Shown: positions 53,369-62,626 of the stretch, in pieces
How positions within the stretch are numbered: position 1 is the stretch's first letter
How the letters are laid out: the number at the start of each line of letters is the position of its first letter
Source of the DNA: Dyadobacter luticola
Lineage (GTDB): Bacteria; Bacteroidota; Bacteroidia; Cytophagales; Spirosomataceae
DNA length: 64,000 nt
Direction: 5' to 3'
Assembly: GCF_005860805.1 (NCBI RefSeq)
Contig: NZ_VCEJ01000005.1
Coordinates: 310,001 to 374,000, forward strand
Program-made: the position numbers and the translations under genes
Notes under the pieces: generated by a model
Database searches by the model: none
Told to the model about the DNA's origin: nothing
What the model saw: only the letters and a program-made list of their open reading frames with translations

Positions 53369-54685
53369 ATGAAAATCGCAGTTGTAGGTACAGGTTACGT
53401 TGGTTTGGTTACCGGGACATGTTTTGCTGAAACAGGCAACCAGGTGACGTGTGTTGACATTGATGTCAGAAAGGTAGAACGTCTTCAAAAAGGTGATATC
53501 CCGATCTACGAACCGGGTCTTGATGTACTTTTTGATCGTAACGTGGCGGAAGGACGTCTAGTTTTCACTACCAATCTGGCCGAAGGTATCAAAGATGCAC
53601 AGGTTATCTTCCTTGCGCTTCCAACCCCTCCGGGCGAAGACGGTTCCGCAGATTTAAAATACATCCTGAAAGTAGCTGATGACCTGGGACATACCATGGA
53701 ATCGTACGCTGTGGTGATCGATAAAAGTACCGTGCCCGTTGGTACCGCTGAAAAGGTACGTGCTGCAATTGCAAAAAATGCGAAAGTAGAGTTCGACGTG
53801 GTTTCAAACCCTGAGTTCTTGAGAGAAGGTGTTGCTGTGGAAGATTTCATGAAGCCTGACCGTGTGGTAGTGGGTACTTCCTCCGAAAAAGCAAAAAAGG
53901 TGATGGAAAAACTCTACGCGCCGCTGGTAAGACAAGGTAACCCGGTGATTTTCATGGATGAACGTTCCGCTGAAATGACTAAATATGCGGCTAATTCGTT
54001 TTTGGCAATGAAAATTACCTTCATGAACGAAATCGCTAACCTTTGCGAAAAAGTAGGTGCGAATGTGGACGATATCCGTCGCGGTATCGGTACTGACAGC
54101 CGGATCGGAAAACGTTTCCTTTTTGCAGGTATCGGTTACGGTGGTAGCTGCTTCCCGAAAGATGTTCAGGCTTTGGCCAAAACTTCAAAAGATTACGATT
54201 ACGACTTCCGCATCCTGCAATCGGTGATGGATGTGAATTACGATCAGAAGAAAAAGCTTCTTCCGATGATCGAGAAATATTTCAATAATGACCTGAAAGG
54301 CAAAACCATCGCAGTTTGGGGATTGGCATTCAAGCCTTATACCGACGATATCCGTGAAGCGCCTGCTTTGGAAAACATTGATGTGCTGCTCGAAGCCGGT
54401 GCCAAAATCACGGTTTACGATCCGGAAGCGATGAGCAATGTGAAAAATATCCTGGGTGACAAAGTAACGTTCTGCCACACACCTTATGCTGCGCTGGACG
54501 ATGCGGATGCGCTGATGATCTTCACCGAGTGGCCTCAGTTCCGTACGCCGGAATTTGAAAAAATGGGCAAGCTGCTTAAAAACAAGGTAATCTTCGACGG
54601 AAGAAATCTTTATGAACTGGAAACCATGCGTGAAATGGGTTATACCTATTACAGCATCGGCCGCGAAAAAGTGGTTCCAGCCTGA
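53369..54685 (+). CDS. ugd: UDP-glucose 6-dehydrogenase
   Basis: 438 residues. N-terminal NAD motif VVGTGYVGLVTGTCFAETG (about 5-23), the substrate block VSNPEFLREGVAVEDFMKPD, and the catalytic cysteine in GIGYGGSCFPKDVQAL (about 251-266). The C-terminal domain contains AVWGLAFKPYTDDIREAPAL. It oxidises UDP-glucose to UDP-glucuronate with two NAD. The next gene, 42 nt downstream, encodes the enzyme that decarboxylates this product. Confidence 0.96.
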   Translation: MKIAVVGTGYVGLVTGTCFAETGNQVTCVDIDVRKVERLQKGDIPIYEPGLDVLFDRNVAEGRLVFTTNLAEGIKDAQVIFLALPTPPGEDGSADLKYILKVADDLGHTMESYAVVIDKSTVPVGTAEKVRAAIAKNAKVEFDVVSNPEFLREGVAVEDFMKPDRVVVGTSSEKAKKVMEKLYAPLVRQGNPVIFMDERSAEMTKYAANSFLAMKITFMNEIANLCEKVGANVDDIRRGIGTDSRIGKRFLFAGIGYGGSCFPKDVQALAKTSKDYDYDFRILQSVMDVNYDQKKKLLPMIEKYFNNDLKGKTIAVWGLAFKPYTDDIREAPALENIDVLLEAGAKITVYDPEAMSNVKNILGDKVTFCHTPYAALDDADALMIFTEWPQFRTPEFEKMGKLLKNKVIFDGRNLYELETMREMGYTYYSIGREKVVPA

Positions 54686-54727
54686 AAATTGTCACCTAAC
54701 ATTCACATTTAATCGATCTCATATTTA

Positions 54728-55726
54728 ATGAAGCGTGTATTAATTACCGGAGCAGCGGGTTTCTTGGGCTCTCACCTTTGCGAAAGGTTTTTGAAGGAAG
54801 GGATGTATGTCATCGGGATGGATAATCTCATTACCGGCGATATGCGCAACATCGAGCATCTGATGCCGGACCCTAACTTTGAGTTTAACCACCATGATGT
54901 TACCAAATTCGTGCACGTTCCTGGCGAGCTGGATTACATTATGCACTTTGCATCTCCCGCAAGCCCGATTGATTATCTTAAAATCCCTATCCAGACATTG
55001 AAAGTGGGCGCGATGGGTACGCACAACCTGCTGGGTCTGGCGCGTGTCAAAAAGGCCCGCTTCATCATTGCCTCCACTTCGGAAGTGTACGGTGACCCGC
55101 TGGTGCACCCGCAAACCGAAGATTACTGGGGCCACGTGAACCCGATCGGGCCGCGCGGTTGCTACGATGAGGCAAAACGTTACCAGGAGGCGATTACGAT
55201 GGCATACCACCGCTATCACGAACTGGAAACCCGCATTGTCCGGATTTTCAATACGTACGGACCGAGAATGCGTCTCAATGACGGACGTGTGTTGCCGGCA
55301 TTCATCGGCCAGGCTTTGCGCGGCGAGGATATTACCGTTTTCGGTGACGGTTCTCAAACCCGCTCTTTCTGCTACGTGGATGATTTGGTAGAAGGAATTT
55401 ACCGCCTGCTGATGAGCGATTATTCATTGCCTGTCAACATTGGTAACCCAGGTGAAATCACGATCGGACAGTTTGCCGAGGAAATCATCAAGCTGACCGG
55501 AACTGATCAGAAAGTGGTTTACAAGCCGCTTCCACAGGATGATCCGAAACAACGTCAGCCGGACATTACCAAAGCGAGGGAAATTCTTGGCTGGGAACCG
55601 AAAGTGTCCCGCGAAGAAGGTTTGCGGATCACTTACGATTACTTCCGCAACCTGCCTACCGAAAGGTTGTACGAAGAATCCAACCACAGAGGTTTCGAAG
55701 GATTCAGCAATACGAAAGAAGCATAA
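54728..55726 (+). CDS. UDP-glucuronate decarboxylase (UDP-xylose synthase)
   Basis: 332 residues, short-chain dehydrogenase fold. NAD motif GAAGFLGSHLCERF (about 7-20), FASPASPIDY, STSEVYGDPLVHPQTEDYWG, and the catalytic YDEAKRYQEAI (Tyr/Lys about 148-152). The R-x-FNTYGPRM block (about 174) fits UXS-type enzymes that turn UDP-glucuronate into UDP-xylose. With ugd it makes a nucleotide pentose for surface glycans. A perfect terminator follows at 55727. Confidence 0.95.
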   Translation: MKRVLITGAAGFLGSHLCERFLKEGMYVIGMDNLITGDMRNIEHLMPDPNFEFNHHDVTKFVHVPGELDYIMHFASPASPIDYLKIPIQTLKVGAMGTHNLLGLARVKKARFIIASTSEVYGDPLVHPQTEDYWGHVNPIGPRGCYDEAKRYQEAITMAYHRYHELETRIVRIFNTYGPRMRLNDGRVLPAFIGQALRGEDITVFGDGSQTRSFCYVDDLVEGIYRLLMSDYSLPVNIGNPGEITIGQFAEEIIKLTGTDQKVVYKPLPQDDPKQRQPDITKAREILGWEPKVSREEGLRITYDYFRNLPTERLYEESNHRGFEGFSNTKEA

Positions 55727-55760
55727 ACTAAAAAATCCCGCCTCGGCGGGATTTTTTAGT
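55727..55760. terminator. bidirectional terminator between uxs and frr
   Basis: ACTAAAAAATCCCGCC and GGCGGGATTTTTTAGT form a perfect 16-bp stem with a 2-nt loop, with A/T runs on both sides, so it can work for both convergent operons. Confidence 0.92.
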
Positions 55761-55780
55761 TTTATAGGAAACTGGAAATG

Positions 55781-56341
55781 TTACACTTCCATAATCTCTT
55801 TTTCCTTCGCATTAAATATCTGGTCTACTTTTGAAATAAATCCGTCGGTCAGTTTCTGAACACGCTCTTCGCTGATTTTTACCAGATCCTCGGCAACACC
55901 TTCTTTTGTCAATTTTCTCAAAGAGTTATTGGCATCCTGGCGAATGTTCCGAATGTTGATCTTGGCAGTTTCAATTTCGTTCTTCGCGCGTTTTACCAGC
56001 TCTCTGCGGCGCTCCTCATTCAGCGGCGGTACCGAGATGCGGATCATTTCACCATCATTGGAAGGCGAAAAACCCAGGTTACCGTTTCGGATCGCCTTTT
56101 CAATGTCATTAATGATTTTTCTTTCAAATGGTTTGATAGCAATGGTCCTCGCGTCAGGCGTATTGATCGTCGCCACATTCTGCAGAGGGGTCATTGATCC
56201 GTAGTATTCAATCTGAAGACCTTCCAGCATCTGAGGTGATGCTTTTCCGGCGCGGATCTTACCTAATTCGATAATAAGGTGTTTGATAGCGCCTTCCATG
56301 GTTTCCTTGGCGTCTTCCAGATACAATTCTATTTCTTCCAT
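55781..56341 (-). CDS. frr: ribosome recycling factor
   Basis: 186 residues, a full-length RRF. Domain I/II features: KETMEGAIKHLIIELGKIRAGKASP, GSMTPLQNVATINTPDARTIAI, and the C-terminal helix RDANNSLRKL-type region (NIRQDANNSLRKLTKEGV). It splits the post-termination ribosome with EF-G. It lies 21 nt behind pyrH on the same strand, a conserved pairing. Confidence 0.98.
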   Translation of the reverse strand: MEEIELYLEDAKETMEGAIKHLIIELGKIRAGKASPQMLEGLQIEYYGSMTPLQNVATINTPDARTIAIKPFERKIINDIEKAIRNGNLGFSPSNDGEMIRISVPPLNEERRRELVKRAKNEIETAKINIRNIRQDANNSLRKLTKEGVAEDLVKISEERVQKLTDGFISKVDQIFNAKEKEIMEV

Positions 56342-56362
56342 TGATTTTTAAATAATGTTCAA

Positions 56363-57082
56363 CTAGTTGGATATCAAAGTACCTACGTTCTCGCCCATCA
56401 CCAGGTCGTACAGGTTGCCCGGCTTGTTCATATCAAAAACAATGATTGGGAGATTGTTTTCCTTACAAAGTGTGAAAGCAGTAAGGTCCATGATTTTAAG
56501 ATTTTTGGACAATGCTTCATCAAATGTCAGCTGGGAATATTTCACGGCCAAAGGATCTTTTTCAGGATCGGCTGTGTAAACGCCGTCTACCCGGGTACCT
56601 TTCAGTACAACCTCGGATTCAGATTCGATGGCACGCAAACCGGCGGTGGTATCTGTGGTAAAATATGGGTTCCCTGTTCCTGCGCCGAAGATCACTACTC
56701 TTCCCTTTTCGAGGTGGCGTACTGCGCGGCGGCGGATCAGAGGTTCGCAAACCTGCTCCATTTTGATGGCCGACATTAAACGCGTGTTCATGCCGTGTTT
56801 TTCAAGTGAGCTCTGGATCGCCATTCCATTGATGACGGTGGCGAGCATGCCCATGTGGTCGCCCTGTACCCGGTCAATTCCGGATTTCTCAACCGATGCC
56901 CCGCGAAAAATATTTCCGCCCCCGATAACGATCGCGATCTGCACGCCAACCTCGGCGATTCTCTTGATTTCTCGGGAGTAATTGTCAAGGATATTGAAAT
57001 CAATAACCTGGCCCTTGTCGCCTCCGTTAAGCGCTTCGCCGCTCAGTTTAAGTAGTAAACGTTTATATTTTGGTTCGGGCAT
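56363..57082 (-). CDS. pyrH: UMP kinase PyrH
   Basis: 239 residues, amino-acid-kinase fold. RLLLKLSGEALNGGDKGQVID, IAIVIGGGNIFRGASVEKSG, DHMGMLATVINGMAIQSSLE and FGAGTGNPYFTTDTTAGLRA are the standard blocks. It phosphorylates UMP to UDP, which feeds the UDP-sugar and UDP-GlcNAc routes encoded elsewhere in the window. It is cotranscribed with frr. Confidence 0.98.
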   Translation of the reverse strand: MPEPKYKRLLLKLSGEALNGGDKGQVIDFNILDNYSREIKRIAEVGVQIAIVIGGGNIFRGASVEKSGIDRVQGDHMGMLATVINGMAIQSSLEKHGMNTRLMSAIKMEQVCEPLIRRRAVRHLEKGRVVIFGAGTGNPYFTTDTTAGLRAIESESEVVLKGTRVDGVYTADPEKDPLAVKYSQLTFDEALSKNLKIMDLTAFTLCKENNLPIIVFDMNKPGNLYDLVMGENVGTLISN

Positions 57083-57146
57083 GATGATGTTGGTGGTGTT
57101 TTTCGACCGTAAAAATAAGGACTCAGTATTCAGATTAACAAGTTAT

Positions 57147-57683
57147 TTATTGAAACTCCAGTAATACCTGGTTTTTTTCAACAATTTCCCGGGAAGCCAC
57201 TTTCAAAGACTTGATAACCCCATTTCCGGGTGATTTGATGACATTTTCCATTTTCATAGCTACCAAAACAAGCAGGCTGTCGCCCTTGCTGATTTGCTCG
57301 CCTTCCGATACTGAAACCGACTGAATCAGTCCCGGCATCGGCGCTTTCACATTGTTCAGCTTTTGCGAAGCATTGTTTTGCATCCCCATGCCTTCCAGCA
57401 AAAGGTCGAGCCTGTTTTTGGCCGAAGTATAATAAGGTGTACCGTTAATCAGCAGTTTTGCGGTTTTTTCTGCCTGATTCACTTCGAGTACTTCAATGTT
57501 ATAGGACTTATTTTTCCAGATTACATGAAAACGGTTGCTGGAACCGGAGTCGCCGAGGCGGGCAATGTCGCCGTCGAAAAGTTCGCCTGCAATGTGCCAG
57601 CCGTCTTTTTGTTCTTCAATGTCAAAATTTCTGACCGATGGATTTTCAGACTGGGCCGAATCGGCGACTGCGATTTTTAGCAT
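57147..57683 (-). CDS. biotin/lipoyl carrier protein of a carboxylase
   Basis: 178 residues. The C-terminal swinging domain has the biotinylation motif LVLVAMKMENVIKSPGNG (lysine near 147). A beta-rich N-terminal part and a linker (NNASQKLNNVKAPMPGLIQS) precede it. It probably serves an acyl-CoA carboxylase or a decarboxylase; the partner subunit is not in this window. Its ATG overlaps the end of the tRNA-dihydrouridine synthase gene by 7 nt, indicating coupling. Confidence 0.88.
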   Translation of the reverse strand: MLKIAVADSAQSENPSVRNFDIEEQKDGWHIAGELFDGDIARLGDSGSSNRFHVIWKNKSYNIEVLEVNQAEKTAKLLINGTPYYTSAKNRLDLLLEGMGMQNNASQKLNNVKAPMPGLIQSVSVSEGEQISKGDSLLVLVAMKMENVIKSPGNGVIKSLKVASREIVEKNQVLLEFQ

Positions 57684-58666
57684 ATCAGCTCGCTATAATC
57701 GTGGGAGATTTCTTTTAGAATGCTGCTCAGTTCATCAAATGTCATCGCTTCCACCAGCCGCATCCGGTAAGGTTTGAAATGTTCGAGGCCTTTGAAATAA
57801 TTGGTATAATGTCTGCGCATTTCAAAAACTCCGGCTACCGGACCTTTCCAGCGGATCGAAAATTCGAGGTGGCGGCGGCAAACGTCCACTCTTTGCTCCA
57901 TCGTGGGCGGTGCCAGTTTTTCTCCTGTTTTTACAAAATGCTTGATTTCGTTAAAAATCCACGGGTTACCGATCGTCGCGCGGCCGATCATGATCCCGTC
58001 CACACCAAAACGGTTTTTGTATTCCAATGCTTTTTCAGGCGTATCCACATCGCCATTTCCAAAAATCGGAATGTGAATGCGTGGGTTTTCCTTGATTTTC
58101 GCGATCAATGTCCAGTCGGCCGAGCCTTTATACATTTGAACGCGGGTACGTCCGTGCACCGAAAGCGCCTTGATACCAATATCCTGCAAACGTTCCGCCA
58201 CATCCTGCACATTTTTAGTATTCTCGTCCCAGCCGAGGCGGGTTTTCACGGTCACCGGCAAATGTGTCGATTTGATTACCGCCTCCGTCATTTTCACCAT
58301 TTTCGGCACATCCTGCAATAAAGCTGCACCCGCGCCGCGGCAAGCCACATTCTTCACCGGGCAGCCATAGTTAATGTCGATCAGATCGGGATTAACGCGG
58401 GAAGCGATCTCGGCGCAGGAGCCCATCGTTTCCACATCGCTGCCAAAAAGCTGGATACCGACGGGACGTTCATATTCGAAAATGTCGAGCTTTTGCACGC
58501 TCTTCGCAGCGTCGCGGATCAAACCTTCCGACGATACAAACTCGGTGTACATCAGGTCGGCGCCGTTTTCCTTGCATACGGCGCGGAAAGGCGGATCGCT
58601 CACATCCTCCATCGGCGCGAGCAGCAGCGGGAAGTCCCCCAATTCTATATTTCCAATCTTAACCAT
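57677..58666 (-). CDS. tRNA-dihydrouridine synthase (DusB-like)
   Basis: 329 residues from ATG 58666. FMN-binding TIM barrel: LLLAPMEDVSDPPFRAVCKENGADLMYTEFVSSEGL (in part), then DINYGCPVKNVACRGAGAAL with the catalytic cysteine (about 99-118). SVHGRTRVQMYKGSADW and FGNGDVDTPEKAL follow, and GIMIGRATIGNPWIF closes the phosphate site. It reduces uridines in tRNA D-loops. It overlaps the biotin carrier gene. Confidence 0.95.
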   Translation of the reverse strand: MVKIGNIELGDFPLLLAPMEDVSDPPFRAVCKENGADLMYTEFVSSEGLIRDAAKSVQKLDIFEYERPVGIQLFGSDVETMGSCAEIASRVNPDLIDINYGCPVKNVACRGAGAALLQDVPKMVKMTEAVIKSTHLPVTVKTRLGWDENTKNVQDVAERLQDIGIKALSVHGRTRVQMYKGSADWTLIAKIKENPRIHIPIFGNGDVDTPEKALEYKNRFGVDGIMIGRATIGNPWIFNEIKHFVKTGEKLAPPTMEQRVDVCRRHLEFSIRWKGPVAGVFEMRRHYTNYFKGLEHFKPYRMRLVEAMTFDELSSILKEISHDYSELIC

Positions 58667-58783
58667 TTTCAATCAAAGGAGCATTTCAGTGTCACCAGGC
58701 GTAGATTTTGCTGGAAACGCCGGTTTTTCACTTGTTAACTCCATATTTTTAAATTGATAATAAACTGTAAATTTACACCAATT

Positions 58784-59749
58784 ATGCAAAATAGTAACCC
58801 GGAACTTCCTCTTTCCCGCGTGCCCGGCACCTGGGGCAGCTTATTGGTACTGATAGGCTTTGTGCTCATAGGAATGGCCCTGGGCAACATTTTGGCGGTG
58901 ATGTTACTGGCTATATTTCTTTCGGCAGATATGGGTAGCGTCAGCGAGTTACTTTCACAGCTTATTTCAGATCCAGCAAAAGTACCAAACGGCTGGTATG
59001 CGTTAATGATCCTCCAAGGCACGGTACATTTCTTCTCATACCTGCTTCCTTCCCTTTTATACTGGTTTTACATCGAGCGCCGCAGCATTTCCGAGTTCAG
59101 CGGCGGCAGGGCGCCATCGCAGCGCATCTGGATCCTGGCGTTTATTCTCGTACTGATATTTATCCCGATCAACAGCAAATTCATCGAGTGGAATGCGGCG
59201 ATGAAGCTGCCCGAAGCCTTATCCGGATTGGAAAACTGGATGCGCGCCAAGGAAGACCAGCTCTCGGTGATGACCGCGTTTCTGACGAATTACAATAGTT
59301 TCGGAAAGCTCCTTATTGCGCTTTTTGTAGTAACATTGCTGCCCGCGCTGGGCGAGGAAGTGCTTTTTCGGGGTGTTTTGCAAACCAAACTGGTACAGCA
59401 GCTGGCCAATCCGCACGTAGCGATCTGGCTTTCGGCGGCGATTTTCAGCGCGATACATTTCCAATTTTACGGATTTTTGCCCAGAATGATGCTCGGCGCG
59501 CTGTTTGGCTACCTTTACTATTGGACAGGAAATCTTTGGGTGGCGATCCTGGCACATTTTGTAAACAACGGATTTGTGCTGGTCATGATGTACCTCCACA
59601 ACATTCACGTCGTGGAAATGAACATTGAAGAAACGAAATCAATGCCGATTGTGCTGGTGATCTCTTCTTTGCTTTTTACGATCGCCATCATGCGGTTTGT
59701 CAAACAGGAAAGTTTTGCCAGGAGGACAGTTTTAAATACAGAATCATAA
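58784..59749 (+). CDS. CPBP-family intramembrane metalloprotease
   Basis: 321 residues from ATG 58784 (TTG 58754 in frame but weaker). About eight membrane helices. Catalytic motifs of the CPBP/ABI family: LPALGEEVLFRGVLQTKLVQ (EExxxR), SAIHFQFYGFLPRMMLG and LAHFVNNGFVLVMM (HxxxN). Family members process prenylated or other membrane proteins; here the substrate is unknown. Precedes the DUF2007 gene by 13 nt. Confidence 0.9.
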   Translation: MQNSNPELPLSRVPGTWGSLLVLIGFVLIGMALGNILAVMLLAIFLSADMGSVSELLSQLISDPAKVPNGWYALMILQGTVHFFSYLLPSLLYWFYIERRSISEFSGGRAPSQRIWILAFILVLIFIPINSKFIEWNAAMKLPEALSGLENWMRAKEDQLSVMTAFLTNYNSFGKLLIALFVVTLLPALGEEVLFRGVLQTKLVQQLANPHVAIWLSAAIFSAIHFQFYGFLPRMMLGALFGYLYYWTGNLWVAILAHFVNNGFVLVMMYLHNIHVVEMNIEETKSMPIVLVISSLLFTIAIMRFVKQESFARRTVLNTES

Positions 59750-59762
59750 AAATTGAAATATA

Positions 59763-59984
59763 ATGGATGAAACTTGGGTCAAGGCCTATCAGAGCTCGCA
59801 GGCGATCCGTGCCGAAATTGCGCGGGAGTTGCTGGAACAAGGTGGAATAGCAGCGGTGATCATGAATAAAAAAGACAGCAGCTATCCTGTTTTTGGTATG
59901 TACGAAGTGCACGTACCTGCCAGCGAACTGTCCCAGGCCCAAATTATTCTGACCAATGAAGACGCGATTAAAGAATCTGAATAA
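59763..59984 (+). CDS. DUF2007 small signal-transducing-type protein
   Basis: 73 residues: WVKAYQSSQAIRAEIARELLEQGGIAAVIMNKKDSS, VFGMYEVHVPASELSQAQIIL. This is the DUF2007 ferredoxin-like unit with a helix that senses or binds a partner. It overlaps the cdsA start by 29 nt, so both are translated from one transcript, and it may tune cdsA or the CPBP protease. Confidence 0.8.
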   Translation: MDETWVKAYQSSQAIRAEIARELLEQGGIAAVIMNKKDSSYPVFGMYEVHVPASELSQAQIILTNEDAIKESE

Positions 59985-60789
59985 TTTACAGCAACGGACC
60001 ATCACCGCCCTCGCGGGTGTATTTGTCATTATTTCCTGCATAGTTTACAGTGACGTCACCTTTCTGCTCCTCTTCTGCACCATAAGTTCCCTCACACAGC
60101 TTGAATTCTATAAGCTTCTAGGATTGGATGGTAATCAGCCACTTACATATTATGGTACTTTCTGTGGCACAGTTATGATCCTTCTTGCGTACTTGGTAGA
60201 GCAGGACATTGTGCAATTCGAAAATTACTTTCTGATCAGCCCGCTGCTTTCGATGATCTTCTTTATTAAGTTGTATAAAAAGAATGATCTGAAACCATTT
60301 ACGAACATCGGGTTCACATTTCTGGGCATTATCTATGTGGCCTTACCCTTTGCGCTGATCGTCGTGATGGCTTTGCGGGGCGGACATTATAATTACGAAA
60401 TCGTACTCGGAAGTCTCTTGCTACTTTGGGCATCGGATATCGGCGGTTATTTTGCGGGGACAAAATTTGGGAAAAGGAAGCTTTTTGAAAGGATATCCCC
60501 TAAAAAATCCTGGGAGGGCTCGATGGGCAGCGCGGCATTTGCAGCCGTCATAGCACTTGCGCTGGGGTATTATTTCCGTACCTTCGAACCCTGGAAATGG
60601 TACTGCATCGGGGCGATCATTGTGGTAGTAGGGACGTACGGGGACCTGGTGGAATCGTTGTTTAAAAGAAGTATCGCCATCAAAGATTCAGGCAGCAGCA
60701 TTCCAGGCCACGGCGGATTCCTGGACCGTTTCGACGGCCTTCTGCTCTCGGCACCGTTTATAGTTACTTTTTTAAAGTTATTTTCCTGA
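59956..60789 (+). CDS. cdsA: phosphatidate cytidylyltransferase
   Basis: 277 residues with seven to eight membrane helices. The CDP-alcohol signature is complete: SPKKSWEGSMGSAAFAAVIAL followed by GDLVESLFKRSIAIKDSGSS and IPGHGGFLDRFDGLLLSAPF. It makes CDP-diacylglycerol, the precursor of all phospholipids. The start at 59956 overlaps the DUF2007 gene. A hairpin at 60819-60841 (AATGACCC/GGGTCGTT) follows but lacks a T tract. Confidence 0.95.
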   Translation: MKTRLKNLNNLQQRTITALAGVFVIISCIVYSDVTFLLLFCTISSLTQLEFYKLLGLDGNQPLTYYGTFCGTVMILLAYLVEQDIVQFENYFLISPLLSMIFFIKLYKKNDLKPFTNIGFTFLGIIYVALPFALIVVMALRGGHYNYEIVLGSLLLLWASDIGGYFAGTKFGKRKLFERISPKKSWEGSMGSAAFAAVIALALGYYFRTFEPWKWYCIGAIIVVVGTYGDLVESLFKRSIAIKDSGSSIPGHGGFLDRFDGLLLSAPFIVTFLKLFS

Positions 60790-60961
60790 TCAAATTGCCT
60801 TTATAGTGTAATGCGGGCAATGACCCTCCAAACGGGTCGTTCTTCATCAGGAACAGTTTTTACGTTGAAGTAATGTAGTGGCCTGATTTGCGGGGCATGA
60901 TATCTTGAAAATATAAACTTTGATGACGGTTTTAAATGTCTCAAAGGATAATCTGGAAGGA

Positions 60962-61714
60962 ATGAAACGGAGTTTTTTAATACTTTTTCTGGCGGTTGCG
61001 GGAATTTTGGGTGTCCAAGAGGTACATGCTCAGGGTGAACAAAAAGCGATTATATTCTCCGGTGTGGTAGTCGGCGGAAAAACGACCGAGCGGCTGCCTG
61101 GTGCCACGATTTTTATCGTAAACGCTGGCAGAGGTACGCTGGCAAAAGGCGACGGTTCATTTACAATCCCTGTTTTTCCCGGAGATAGCATTGTTTTCAG
61201 CTACGTGGGTTTCAAAAATCAATACCACGTCGTTCCAAGAAGCTACAATTCAGACATTTACTCTGCCATCGTCGCCCTGCGCGAAGATGTGGTGACACTT
61301 TCCGGTGTGACGATTTACCCATATTCAACCGAAGAAGAATTTAAGAAAGCATTTCTCGCATTGAAGTTGCCAGATCAGGCGGATCGTGATGCTTTGGCAA
61401 AAAGTACTGATCCTGATTACATTAACAGAATGGCGGCGCAGGTTCCCAACAATGCGCAGACCAACTACCGGTACTCGATGGACCAGCTGATGTTCGGTCG
61501 GGAATCCGCAGCGAATAAAAGCTTTGCCACTACATTTCCTTTCCTGAACCCTTTTGCCTGGGCTAACTTCATTAAGTCCGTGAAGAAAGGTGATTTGAAA
61601 CAGAAAGACTGGCGGAAGGATTTGAATGTTGCCCCCCGCGAAAATATTACCAAACAGGACTTTATTCCACCATCTGAGGCTCAACAGCCACGCAAGAATA
61701 CCGGCAATAATTAG
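60962..61714 (+). CDS. secreted carboxypeptidase-regulatory-like (CarboxypepD_reg) protein
   Basis: 250 residues from ATG 60962, which gives a signal peptide ending VHAQ. A CarboxypepD-reg-like beta-sandwich (SGVVVGGKTTERLPGATIFIV, AGRGTLAKGDGSFTIPVFPGD, about 32-95) is followed by a polar helix region with no plug or barrel. These free-standing domains often mark the cell envelope. The function is unknown. The C-terminal tail is basic and Pro/Gln-rich (SEAQQPRKNTGNN). Confidence 0.8.
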   Translation: MKRSFLILFLAVAGILGVQEVHAQGEQKAIIFSGVVVGGKTTERLPGATIFIVNAGRGTLAKGDGSFTIPVFPGDSIVFSYVGFKNQYHVVPRSYNSDIYSAIVALREDVVTLSGVTIYPYSTEEEFKKAFLALKLPDQADRDALAKSTDPDYINRMAAQVPNNAQTNYRYSMDQLMFGRESAANKSFATTFPFLNPFAWANFIKSVKKGDLKQKDWRKDLNVAPRENITKQDFIPPSEAQQPRKNTGNN

Positions 61715-61715
61715 G

Positions 61716-62534
61716 CTATTTCGCTTCGTATTCGGCAGCCACTACTTTTTTCAATTCAAGATTTCGACCGTCGAAAACAGCGTAATATTGCTGCGTAACC
61801 CACTCGCCCAGATTAATATAACGGCTCGTTTTGCTGACATTCAAATCCAGCACCAGATGCCGGTGGCCAAATACGTAAAAATCGTGGTGTAAGTTGATTT
61901 CAATTTCTTTGCAGTACTGTAAAATCCACTCATGCGCTTCGCCAAGGTACCGTTCCTCGCCTTTATTCACATTGGCCAACCGGCTTCGTTTCGACCATTC
62001 CATCGCAATCCAAATGCCGAGATCGGGATGTGCGAGGCGAAAAATGAACTGGAAAAACGGGTTTCTGAAAATCTTTTTGAGGAATTTGTACGTGTTATCC
62101 CCAGGCCCCAATCCATCGCCATGACCGACTAACATGGTGCGTGTTCCAGTTTCGGATTGAAATGTAAAACTGACCGGATCGCGGTAGATGGTCGCGCCAA
62201 TTTCACTTTCCAGGTAATCGAACATCCACATATCATGGTTTCCGGTGAAGAGAACCAGCTCGATGCCACGGTCGGAAAGCTCCGCCAGTTTGCCTAAAAA
62301 CCGCACAAATCCTTTGGGAACTGCTTTGTTATATTCAAACCAGAAATCAAAAATATCCCCGACAAGAAAAACTACCTGCGCATCGTGCTGAATGTGGTCC
62401 AGCCAACTCACAATCAGCTTCTCCCGCTCGCGGCTCGCCGCCAGTGACGGTACGCCCAAATGAAAATCTGATGAAAAGTACGTGCGCCGACCGGGCAGCA
62501 GGTTGATTGTTTTTTTCTCGAACTGAGGAGTCAT
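61716..62534 (-). CDS. lpxH: UDP-2,3-diacylglucosamine diphosphatase LpxH-like
   Basis: 272 residues from ATG 62534. Calcineurin-type metallophosphatase with all blocks: YFSSDFHLG (DxH), LVGDIFDFW (GDxxD), FTGNHDMWMFDYLE (GNHD), LVGHGDGLGP and the last metal-His pair GHRHLVLDL. The second His/Asp set and the membrane-facing KFLKKIFRNPFFQFIFRLAHPD insert are typical of LpxH. It hydrolyses the UDP-diacylglucosamine made by the lpxA/C/D products, completing that branch. It converges with the upstream CarboxypepD-reg gene, stops 2 nt apart. Confidence 0.93.
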   Translation of the reverse strand: MTPQFEKKTINLLPGRRTYFSSDFHLGVPSLAASREREKLIVSWLDHIQHDAQVVFLVGDIFDFWFEYNKAVPKGFVRFLGKLAELSDRGIELVLFTGNHDMWMFDYLESEIGATIYRDPVSFTFQSETGTRTMLVGHGDGLGPGDNTYKFLKKIFRNPFFQFIFRLAHPDLGIWIAMEWSKRSRLANVNKGEERYLGEAHEWILQYCKEIEINLHHDFYVFGHRHLVLDLNVSKTSRYINLGEWVTQQYYAVFDGRNLELKKVVAAEYEAK

Positions 62535-62626
62535 AGAATTGCCGCAAATGGACCGCAATTTACAATCTTACCTAGAATTTAGCTCCCGGTGTTTTAGATT
62601 GCACCCGTTTTTAAGTTGAACAGATT

